6,138 bases of DNA from CAVOBC01 sp963693635 (GTDB lineage: Bacteria; Pseudomonadota; Gammaproteobacteria; Pseudomonadales; Azotimanducaceae). Made by a program: the position numbers and the translations under genes. This document shows positions 1-5,675 of this stretch, one piece after another. The DNA lies in the NCBI GenBank assembly GCA_963693635.1, contig CAVOBC010000297.1:1-6138 (forward strand), written 5' to 3'. The notes beneath the pieces were generated by a model. That model searched no databases and had not been told where the DNA came from. It saw nothing but the letters and a program-made list of their open reading frames with translations. Position 1 is the stretch's first letter, and each line of letters begins with the position of its first letter.

Positions 1-1
1 A

Positions 2-1300
2 ATGATCGGTTTCGACGGTGCTGTCAGTGCCGCGGAGCAGAAGAAGAAGAAAAAGAAGAAGGCGCGCAAAATTCCGCCGATGACTGAACGTACCTATAAG
101 TCAATCTCCGACGCGCAACTCATGATCGATCCTGACTCCGTGGAGGTCGAAGAGGGTGAGAAGAAGCCCGAACCCAAGGGGACGATCGAAGATGCGGTCG
201 TCCTGTTGTTGAAGCTTGCTCAGCGGCGTGGACTTAATAGCAACGAACGGGCGCAAGCCTGGAACACGCTCGCATTTGCCTACTACACGATGGACGATAC
301 GAAAAAGACCCTTGATGCATACGAGCAGGTCTTGAATCAGGGGCTGATCAGCTACGCACTCGAACTTGCCGCGACGCGAGCCCTCTATCAGTTGCACTTT
401 GGCGAAGAGAACTACAAGCGCGCCATCGAGTTCATCGACCGTTTTCAGGAACTGCGTAAAGAAAATGAAGATCTGCCGGACCTTCAAGCGCTATACCTGA
501 AGGCTACAGCCTACTATCAGTTGGAGGATTTCAGGAACGCGCTGACGTGGTCCATCCGTACAGAGGACGAGTCCAACGGGCAGGGAAGGAAGCCGAAAGA
601 GCCATGGATCTACTTGCAGGTCGTTATCTACAACGAACTCAAGGACATCGACAACTCCATCCGGGTGCTTGAGAAACTGCTGGTGATGTATCCGGCCAAA
701 CAATACTGGATGCATCTGGCGGCGATGTATGGCGAGAAGAACCTTGAGGATCGGGCGCTCTCGGCTTATCACGCTGCGTATAGTCAAGGCATGCTCACCA
801 AAGAGTCTGAAGTAGTCATGCTGTCCCAGCGATTGCTGAATGCGGAGGTGCCGTTCGAAGCGGCGCAGGTGCTGGAGGGCGGCTTCAAGGCAGGCGTGAT
901 CAAAGAGAATGAGAAGAACGTAAAACTCCTCGCGATGGCGTATACGATGAGCCAGGACTCCGACAAGGCCATCGACGCGTGGCGCGATGCCTCGCGGTAT
1001 TCGGAGGATGGCGAGAGTGCCTTTCGCCTGGCCCAGGCACTTGCGAATGAGGACCGGCACAAAGAAGCTGCAGAGGCCTATCGGGATTCGCTCAAGCGCA
1101 AACTCAAGAACAAGGCAGAAGGTAGTTTCTGGCTCGCAATCTCGCTGATGCAAATGGAAGACTGGGATGCATCTTTGAAAGCGTTCCGCGTGGCGGCGAA
1201 AGATAAGAAGATGCGCAAGTCAGCGCGGCTTTACATCAAGTATGTTACTGGCGAGAGGCGTCGTCAGATTGAGCTGAAGAAGATGCTTGAAGATGTCTGA
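2..1300 (+). CDS. TPR-repeat protein, probably the last gene of a TonB/ExbB-type operon (5' end probably cut)
   Basis: Helical-repeat protein, 432 residues in the window. Residues 85-118, 162-184, 235-262, 305-331, 338-366 and 374-400 look like tetratricopeptide units with the usual W/A/Y/A spacing, for example WNTLAFAYYTMDD and AIDAWRDASRY. This implies a protein-binding scaffold with no enzyme motif. The ATG at base 2 is probably internal: residues 1-12 (ending AVSAAEQ) look like the tail of a signal peptide with a cleavage site near VSA/AEQ, so the true start and hydrophobic core would lie left of the window. Seven lysines follow at residues 14-20. From memory of the family, similar proteins sit after DUF3450, ExbB, ExbD and TonB genes in marine gammaproteobacteria and are thought to assist TonB-dependent uptake; those neighbours are not visible here, so the role is inferred. 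A terminator follows 15 bp after the stop, so this is the end of its transcription unit. Confidence 0.85.
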   Translation: MIGFDGAVSAAEQKKKKKKKARKIPPMTERTYKSISDAQLMIDPDSVEVEEGEKKPEPKGTIEDAVVLLLKLAQRRGLNSNERAQAWNTLAFAYYTMDDTKKTLDAYEQVLNQGLISYALELAATRALYQLHFGEENYKRAIEFIDRFQELRKENEDLPDLQALYLKATAYYQLEDFRNALTWSIRTEDESNGQGRKPKEPWIYLQVVIYNELKDIDNSIRVLEKLLVMYPAKQYWMHLAAMYGEKNLEDRALSAYHAAYSQGMLTKESEVVMLSQRLLNAEVPFEAAQVLEGGFKAGVIKENEKNVKLLAMAYTMSQDSDKAIDAWRDASRYSEDGESAFRLAQALANEDRHKEAAEAYRDSLKRKLKNKAEGSFWLAISLMQMEDWDASLKAFRVAAKDKKMRKSARLYIKYVTGERRRQIELKKMLEDV

Positions 1301-1315
1301 ATGAACACTGTCTAG

Positions 1316-1344
1316 AAAAATGGCGCACCTTGCGCCGTTTTTTT
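1316..1344. terminator. Bidirectional intrinsic terminator between convergent genes
   Basis: A 6-bp stem GGCGCA/TGCGCC (1322-1327 with 1331-1336) closes a 3-nt CCT loop. It is followed on the plus strand by seven T (1338-1344) and preceded by five A (1316-1320), which give a five-T tract on the minus strand. The A and T runs can also extend the stem. It lies 15 bp after the TPR stop codon and about 180 bp beyond the tctA stop, so it can end both the rightward TPR transcript and the leftward transporter transcript. Confidence 0.85.
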
Positions 1345-1364
1345 CGTCAATAAAGAAAGCACCT

Positions 1365-1388
1365 GTAAGAAAGTAAGAAAGTAAGAAA
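1365..1388. repeat. Three tandem copies of GTAAGAAA
   Basis: Three perfect, adjacent copies of the 8-bp unit GTAAGAAA lie at 1365-1372, 1373-1380 and 1381-1388, followed by a partial GAA. The stretch is purine-rich on the plus strand. It sits in the gap between the bidirectional terminator and the end of tctA and lies in no gene. Its function is unknown; it may be a simple slippage-prone repeat. Confidence 0.9.
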
Positions 1389-1480
1389 GAAGGCCTTCTG
1401 GGGCGAGCGAATGCACGCAGGGTACCGGCATTCTGGGTCGACAGAACAACTGAGAGGCCGTGGCAGACAGGTTGTAGAAC

Positions 1481-1494
1481 ACTGATTCGTCAGT
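1481..1494. other. Small perfect hairpin with TTCG loop downstream of tctA
   Basis: ACTGA (1481-1485) and TCAGT (1490-1494) form a perfect 5-bp stem around a TTCG loop. On the minus strand it lies about 30 nt past the tctA stop codon, in the 3' untranslated part of the operon mRNA. No T tract follows on either strand, so it is not an intrinsic terminator by itself. It might stabilise the 3' end of the mRNA, or be chance. Confidence 0.35.
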
Positions 1495-1522
1495 TGAGTA
1501 CCGGCGGCTAAACTCGACGTCG

Positions 1523-3034
1523 CTAGAGTCCCCGGACTGCGGAACGGGTCCGTATCCGCTCGATGATGCTGCGCAAGAGCGGCACAAACAGCGTGAAGGT
1601 CGTGAGGATGACGAGCGCGAGGGTCATTGGTCGCTCCCACAGAAAAGCGAATTCACCGCCGGACAAGATGAACGCTCGCCTCAGGTTATCTTCCAGCATC
1701 CCGCCGAGGATGAACCCCAGTAGCAGAGGCGCCATTGGAAAGGCCATCAGCCGCAGGCCCACGGCGACCAGGGCGACCACCACCATCATCTGAATGTCAA
1801 AGGTGTTGAACGAGACGAGGTAGACCCCCATGACTGAGAAGAAGAGGATCAGGGGCACGAGATAGCTGCCTGGGACGGCGAGCAGGCGGGCGATGTAGGG
1901 TATCAGGGGCAGGTTGAGAATCAGCAGCACGATGTTCCCAATGTACATCGAGACGATGACCGCCCAGAAGATCTGTGGCTCATCGACAAACAATCTGGGC
2001 CCCGGTTGGATGCCATATGCGATAAGAGCGCCGAGCAGGATAGCGGTTGTGCCGGAGCCGGGAATGCCGAGTGTCAGGAGGGGTACGAACGATCCTGTGC
2101 AGGCCGCGTTGTTCGCAGTTTCCGGGGCGGCAAGGCCCTTTTGATTGCCCTTGCCAAAGGTAGCCTGCTCGTCCCGGCTGGCAAGACCCCGGGCGACCCC
2201 GTACGCCAGGAATGACGCAATGGTTGCGCCGGCGCCAGGTAACACTCCCACGAAAAAGCCGAGGACGGAACTGCGTCCTACGGTGGGTGCGAGCGCCCGC
2301 GCTTCCTTCATCGACAGGTGCATCGAGGCCGAGTCGACCCGCAGTCGCGAGTTTTGATCCGGCTTGAGGACCATCATGATGGCTTCGGCGAGCGCGAAAG
2401 TTGCCATCGCGAGCAGCAGAAAGCTGATGCCGTCGATCAGGTCCAGTCGGCCGAAAGTGAATCGTTGTACACCGGCAGACAAATCGGTGCCGACGGTCGA
2501 CAACATGAGGCCGAAGACAGTCATGGCCAGCGCTTTCAGGTATTCGCCCTTTCCTGCAAATGCAGCGACGAGTGAGAGGCCGAGCAGCATCAGCATGAAG
2601 TAATCTGCCGAGCGAAATGACAATGACACCTTGGCGAGGTAAGGCGCAGTGATCACCAGAATGATTGCGGCGATCGTGCCCCCGGCGAACGACGCCCATG
2701 CGGCGATCGCGAGCGCTTTCCCCGGCTCGCCACCACGTGCCATTGGATAACCATCGAACGACGTGGCAACCGTACCCGCTACGCCGGGCGCGTTGATCAG
2801 GATCGATGACGTTGACCCGCCGAAAATCGCGCCGTAATAGACACCCGCAAGCAGGATCATGCCGCTTGCAGGATCAAAGCCGTACGTCACCGGGATCATG
2901 AGCGCGATCGCGGAGATTGGACCGAGCCCCGGAATCATGCCGATGATGGTCCCGACCGCGCATCCAGCGACGACGAGCAGAAGATTCTGCAGCGTCAGGA
3001 CGGTTTCGAGCCCGAGTAAGATCCCCTCAATCAT
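1523..3034 (-). CDS. tctA: TctA-family large membrane subunit of a tripartite tricarboxylate transporter
   Basis: Inner-membrane permease of 503 residues, the usual length for TctA. With TctB it should move a carboxylate delivered by periplasmic TctC into the cytoplasm using an ion gradient. Almost the whole protein is hydrophobic, with about a dozen membrane segments. Family motifs are present in both halves of the internally duplicated fold: GMIPGLGP at 32-39 and GVLPGAGATIASF at 263-275. YYGAIFGGSTSSIL (66-79) and FDGYPMARGGEPGKAL (93-108) mark the first half; PETANNAACTGSFVPLLTLG (304-323) followed by IPGSG marks the second. The ATG overlaps the end of tctB by 8 bp (ATGATTGA), and GGTGA lies 6 nt before it (3041-3045), pointing to coupled translation. 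It ends in TAG and is the last gene of the operon. The family is secure; the substrate is unknown, since TTT systems carry citrate, tartrate, aromatic acids and others. Confidence 0.96.
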   Translation of the reverse strand: MIEGILLGLETVLTLQNLLLVVAGCAVGTIIGMIPGLGPISAIALMIPVTYGFDPASGMILLAGVYYGAIFGGSTSSILINAPGVAGTVATSFDGYPMARGGEPGKALAIAAWASFAGGTIAAIILVITAPYLAKVSLSFRSADYFMLMLLGLSLVAAFAGKGEYLKALAMTVFGLMLSTVGTDLSAGVQRFTFGRLDLIDGISFLLLAMATFALAEAIMMVLKPDQNSRLRVDSASMHLSMKEARALAPTVGRSSVLGFFVGVLPGAGATIASFLAYGVARGLASRDEQATFGKGNQKGLAAPETANNAACTGSFVPLLTLGIPGSGTTAILLGALIAYGIQPGPRLFVDEPQIFWAVIVSMYIGNIVLLILNLPLIPYIARLLAVPGSYLVPLILFFSVMGVYLVSFNTFDIQMMVVVALVAVGLRLMAFPMAPLLLGFILGGMLEDNLRRAFILSGGEFAFLWERPMTLALVILTTFTLFVPLLRSIIERIRTRSAVRGL

Positions 3035-3533
3035 TGCTTGTCACCGCTATCAGCCACTCACTGGAGGGCAGTTGGATGTCAAGCAGGGACATGACAACCC
3101 AAAAGCCGAGCGCAACGGGAACCGCGGTCGCGACGATCCGAAGCCACCGGCGTTCGCCCATAACGATGAAGCCGATGCTTAGAAAAATGCTGGTCGCGAT
3201 GATGAAGCCCAGTCCTTCAAGCAACAGGCCGAAGGCCCAGAGCGCGGCGAGCAGCGTGATGGCGGGGCGCCAGTTGAGCGATCGGATTGGGACCGCTGCC
3301 TCCTCATCGCGTACCGTTAGTATCAGTGCGATTGAAATGACGACACCGACCATCGCCAGCATGATCGGAAGCGTTCGAGCGTTGAAAAGTTCGGTTTCAG
3401 AAAAGAAGTCGAGCTCGATCTCGCGGGCGACGATCCCATAGCCGATTGAGAGAGCAAGAAAGAGTAGGCCGCCGAGTCGCTGTCGATTGTTTAGCGTCCG
3501 ACTACGTTCCGTTCCGTCACTTGAGGGTCCCAT
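3027..3533 (-). CDS. tctB: TctB-family small membrane subunit of a tripartite tricarboxylate transporter
   Basis: Small inner-membrane protein of 168 residues, typical for TctB (DUF1468). It pairs with TctA and is required for transport, though its exact part is poorly defined in the family. The N-terminal 18 residues are polar and cytoplasmic in character. Hydrophobic segments follow at about 20-36, 55-74, 90-106, 108-124 and 131-152. ARTLPIMLA at 52-60, just before the second segment, fits the conserved aromatic/Arg-x-x-Pro region of the family. Sequence similarity in this family is low, so position between tctC and tctA adds much to the call. The ATG at 3533 is the only good start and lies 24 bp after the tctC stop, but has no clear Shine-Dalgarno sequence; a GC hairpin occupies that gap instead. 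The stop TGA lies inside the start of tctA. Confidence 0.92.
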   Translation of the reverse strand: MGPSSDGTERSRTLNNRQRLGGLLFLALSIGYGIVAREIELDFFSETELFNARTLPIMLAMVGVVISIALILTVRDEEAAVPIRSLNWRPAITLLAALWAFGLLLEGLGFIIATSIFLSIGFIVMGERRWLRIVATAVPVALGFWVVMSLLDIQLPSSEWLIAVTSND

Positions 3534-3541
3534 AAGGTATG

Positions 3542-3554
3542 CCGCGAGTCGCGG
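3542..3554 (-). other. GC-only hairpin in the tctC-tctB gap
   Basis: CCGCG (3542-3546) and CGCGG (3550-3554) form a perfect 5-bp all-GC stem around a 3-nt loop. It fills the middle of the 24-bp space between the tctC stop and the tctB start, where a ribosome binding site would be expected and none is seen. No T tract follows, so it is not an intrinsic terminator. It could protect the 3' end of tctC mRNA or lower tctB translation; this is inference. Confidence 0.5.
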
Positions 3555-3557
3555 TGG

Positions 3558-4553
3558 CTATTTCCGGAGAAAACCAAGTTCGCGCATCAACTGGCCGATT
3601 TCGGTCTCTTGTTGCGTAAGGAAGGTCACGAAGTCGGCATCTGTCCGATAGTGCAGGGACCATCCATGTCGCCGGCGGACCTCGGCAAATGCATCCGAGA
3701 CCACCAATGCGGCGAGCGCCGCGGACAGGCGCGCGTAGACCTCGTCGCTATGGCCTGGCGCGGCAAAAAAACCGCGCCAGTTGGCAAAGACCACGTCACA
3801 GCCCTGGGAGCGCAGTGTGGGCACGTCCGGTGCATCGGCAATCCGCTCGTCGGCCGCGATACCGATGTATCGCACCTCACCCGCCCGATACATGTCGACA
3901 GCCTCGCCGAAGCCTGTTGACAGGATGTCGGTCTCGCCGGTGAGCAGGCCCGCCATCGCCTTGCCGCCCGCGTCGTACGGAATGTAGAGAACGCGGCGTG
4001 GATTGCCGCCGGCCAATTGTATGGCGCGGGCGAAGATCAGGTGGTCGGTGCTGCCGCGGACCGACCCACCCGCCACCTTCAGTTGTCGGGGGTTTTTGTT
4101 GAAGGCTGCGACGACGTCATCCCACGTTTTGAGCGCTGAGTCGGCCCGGACAACGAAGGCGCCATGGTCGGCGATCACCGAGGCGATTGGCCTTAGGTCG
4201 CGGAAGGAGTGCGGAAAGATCTTCTGCAGCGACCGGACGATCATAGGCGTTGAATTGACGAGCAGCGTTGAGCGCTGCCTCGGTGCCGTTTCGATCAGCT
4301 TGGCGATCGCGCGTCCGCCGCCACCACCCGAGAGGTTCTGATAGCTCACATCCCCGACGATGCCGGCCTTGACGAGGGCCTCGCCGGTGCCTCGTGCTGT
4401 GGTATCCCAGCCGCCGCCGGGTCCGCCCGGAATCAGGAAATTGAGCTCGTCGAGGGTCGCGGCGGATGCCGCGTGAATCCATGCGACGATGACAAGCCCC
4501 GTAACCGCCAGAAGCTGGTGACGACGGGTGCCTGAGTTTGCCCGTGTGCGCAT
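3558..4553 (-). CDS. tctC: TctC-family periplasmic substrate-binding protein of the tripartite transporter
   Basis: Secreted binding protein, 331 residues from the chosen start. It should capture a carboxylate in the periplasm and present it to TctA/TctB. Residues 1-31 form a signal peptide: basic MRTRANSGTRRH, a hydrophobic core LLAVTGLVIVAWI, and ASA/A as cleavage site. The mature part begins ATLDELNFLIPGG and carries the TctC motifs PGGPGGGWDTTAR (42-54) and NLSGGGGGRAIA (73-84), followed by IPYDAGGKAMAGLL (191-204), DVPTLRSQG (243-251) and WRGFFAAPG (259-267). The glycine loops are those that hold the ligand carboxylate in this family. The frame stays open upstream to a TTG at 4640, but that would place 29 charged residues before the signal peptide and overlap the preceding gene, so ATG 4553 is preferred; the upstream AGGTG is poorly spaced. 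It lies 70 bp after the SMP-30 gene. The glycine-rich GGGWD form differs from the classic citrate binder, so citrate is not implied. Confidence 0.93.
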   Translation of the reverse strand: MRTRANSGTRRHQLLAVTGLVIVAWIHAASAATLDELNFLIPGGPGGGWDTTARGTGEALVKAGIVGDVSYQNLSGGGGGRAIAKLIETAPRQRSTLLVNSTPMIVRSLQKIFPHSFRDLRPIASVIADHGAFVVRADSALKTWDDVVAAFNKNPRQLKVAGGSVRGSTDHLIFARAIQLAGGNPRRVLYIPYDAGGKAMAGLLTGETDILSTGFGEAVDMYRAGEVRYIGIAADERIADAPDVPTLRSQGCDVVFANWRGFFAAPGHSDEVYARLSAALAALVVSDAFAEVRRRHGWSLHYRTDADFVTFLTQQETEIGQLMRELGFLRK

Positions 4554-4570
4554 CACCTGGCCACGCGATT

Positions 4571-4588
4571 GGCGGCTGTTGATCCGCC
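4571..4588 (-). other. GC-only hairpin between the SMP-30-family gene and tctC
   Basis: GGCGG (4571-4575) and CCGCC (4584-4588) form a perfect 5-bp GC stem around the 8-nt loop CTGTTGAT. It lies in the 70-bp untranslated gap and ends 17 bp before the tctC start codon. There is no T tract. It may act as an mRNA stability or processing element ahead of tctC, or be chance in GC-rich DNA. Confidence 0.4.
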
Positions 4589-4623
4589 GTACATGGGGCA
4601 CAACTCGATAACGCCTGGCTGAT

Positions 4624-5544
4624 TCAGCTGGTCGGAACAAAATTGAGGGCGAGTCCAGGGCAACGCCACGGCATGCTTACGAGCTTGCCGGTGGATGAAA
4701 GCGTTATATAGGCCGTTGCCAGATCAGGACCACCGAAGCAGATATTGGTCGTCAAGCGATCGGGCATCGGTACCAGGTCCACATTCTGGCCGTCGGCGGA
4801 GTGGACGGTGATGCCGCCCGTGATGATCGTGGCAACACAGACGTTGCCCGCGGAATCGACCGCCATGGAGTCAAACATGTGGAAATCGGGAACCTGCGCG
4901 AGCATGCGCCGTCCCAGACCAGGCCCCGGTTGCGCAAATTGGCCGGGGCCTGCAAGTTCGAATGCCCAGACCCGTCCGGTTGGTGTTTCCGCGACATACA
5001 GCCAGTCCTCATCCGGGGACAGGGACACGCCGTTTGGCCCCTCCATCGGGAACACCTTCTCCTCGATCGAACTGCCGTCGGTCCGTGCATAAAAGATGCC
5101 GGTCCGGTCGCGGTCACGTGCGCGGTTCTTGCCGTGGTCGGTGAACCAGAAGCCGCCATCACGATCGAAGACAATGTCGTTAGGACCCTTCAGTGGTTCG
5201 CCGTTGCAATTGTCGTACACGACCTCGAATTCGCCGGTTTCAAGATTCACGCGTTCGATTCGGCCGCTCGTGTAGTCGGCCGCCTGTTCTCCGGGAAAGG
5301 TCATGCCGTTGCGCGTAGCCCACTCAAAGCCGCCGTTGTTGCAAACGTAGCAATGACCGTCGGGGCCGATCGCGGCGCCGTTTGGGCCACCGCCCATATC
5401 CGATATCACCTCGATTTCACCGGCGGCCGTGGCTCGTGACAAGGTACCCCGCGCAATCTCGACGAGAATGACACTGCCATCCGGCATCGCGATGGGCCCT
5501 TCAGGAAACTGCAGTCCGGTGACAATCTCGGTGATCTCTGCCAT
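4624..5544 (-). CDS. SMP-30/gluconolactonase/LRE-family protein, predicted sugar-lactone hydrolase
   Basis: Cytoplasmic protein of 306 residues, the normal length for this six-bladed beta-propeller family, with no signal peptide. Members hydrolyse sugar lactones to aldonic acids with one divalent metal ion in the central channel. The expected metal and active-site residues are present: Glu15 in FPEGP (13-17), Asn122 in GPND (120-123), Asn171 in GPNG (169-172) and Asp225 in FDSMAVD (224-230). Repeated blade strands are visible, such as GGFWFTDHG (130-138) and DWLYVAETPTGRVWAFEL (180-197). The N-terminal blade reads HCYVCNNGGFEW, a form I recall from LRE-type bacterial members. The ATG is set by GAGAGGA 5 nt upstream. 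It is first in the transporter operon, so it may open a lactone related to the imported acid; the actual substrate is unknown, and related proteins also act on non-sugar lactones. No regulator gene lies alongside. Confidence 0.92.
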   Translation of the reverse strand: MAEITEIVTGLQFPEGPIAMPDGSVILVEIARGTLSRATAAGEIEVISDMGGGPNGAAIGPDGHCYVCNNGGFEWATRNGMTFPGEQAADYTSGRIERVNLETGEFEVVYDNCNGEPLKGPNDIVFDRDGGFWFTDHGKNRARDRDRTGIFYARTDGSSIEEKVFPMEGPNGVSLSPDEDWLYVAETPTGRVWAFELAGPGQFAQPGPGLGRRMLAQVPDFHMFDSMAVDSAGNVCVATIITGGITVHSADGQNVDLVPMPDRLTTNICFGGPDLATAYITLSSTGKLVSMPWRCPGLALNFVPTS

Positions 5545-5549
5545 GTGAA

Positions 5550-5556
5550 TCCTCTC
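5550..5556 (-). promoter_or_regulatory. Strong ribosome binding site of the SMP-30-family gene
   Basis: GAGAGGA on the minus strand ends 5 nt before the ATG at 5544. It is the best Shine-Dalgarno match in the operon and fixes the start codon; tctC and tctB have weak or no sites. Confidence 0.7.
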
Positions 5557-5579
5557 GTCAGTCGAAGCGAATTGGCGCG

Positions 5580-5608
5580 ACTATAGCGAGATCAGCGGAT
5601 GGTTGCAC
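5580..5608 (-). promoter_or_regulatory. Candidate sigma-70 promoter of the lactonase-tct operon
   Basis: On the minus strand TATAGT (5580-5585) matches the -10 consensus at 5 of 6 bases. With a 17-bp spacer, GTGCAA (5603-5608) stands in the -35 position but matches only 3 of 6, so the promoter would be weak or need an activator. Transcription would begin near 5573, giving a leader of about 28 nt that contains the ribosome binding site. Confidence 0.35.
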
Positions 5609-5640
5609 TCGCACTTGCGCTCGTCGACGCCGCAAGCGAG
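5608..5640. promoter_or_regulatory. Interrupted inverted repeat next to the candidate promoter
   Basis: CTCGC-AC-TTGCG (5608-5619) faces CGCAA-GCGAG (5631-5640) across an 11-bp centre holding the palindrome CGTCGACG (5622-5629). All ten arm bases pair once the 2-base AC insertion is bulged out. It lies between serC and the SMP-30-family gene and abuts the candidate -35 box, which fits a regulator binding site. It could instead fold in the mRNA after serC, but no T tract follows, so it is not a standard terminator. Confidence 0.45.
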
Positions 5641-5675
5641 CGTGGCCGATCAAAACCCGACCCGGCGTCTCGGTG

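Noticed and set aside
491..1153. Long open frame of 220 codons on the minus strand inside the TPR gene
   Set aside because: It is antisense to a clear repeat protein, its product is rich in His, Arg and Leu without any fold signature, and no ribosome binding site or neighbour supports it.
1447..1496. Inverted pair CAACTG/CAGTTG
   Set aside because: A 6-bp match 38 bp apart is expected by chance and shows no transposon end or target duplication.
1422..1505. Direct repeat of GTACCGGC at 1422-1429 and 1498-1505
   Set aside because: Only 8 bp, no further similarity in the flanks and no gene between the copies; not enough for a mobile element or attachment site.
1312..1640. Two small minus-strand open frames across the gap downstream of tctA
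   Set aside because: They overlap the tctA C-terminus and the repeats or terminator, have no ribosome binding site, and show low-complexity Ser/Cys/Pro-rich products.
1980..2699. 239-codon open frame on the minus strand inside tctA
   Set aside because: It is a shifted-frame reading of tctA; the Arg/His-rich product is typical of out-of-frame GC-rich DNA.
4801..5439. 212-codon plus-strand open frame opposite the SMP-30-family gene
   Set aside because: The other strand encodes a complete SMP-30 protein with its active-site residues, so this frame is its antisense shadow.
5651..5675. Possible serC terminator: minus-strand CCGA/TCGG stem followed by GTTTTG
   Set aside because: The stem has only 4 bp with a 9-nt loop and the T run is only four, too weak to call.
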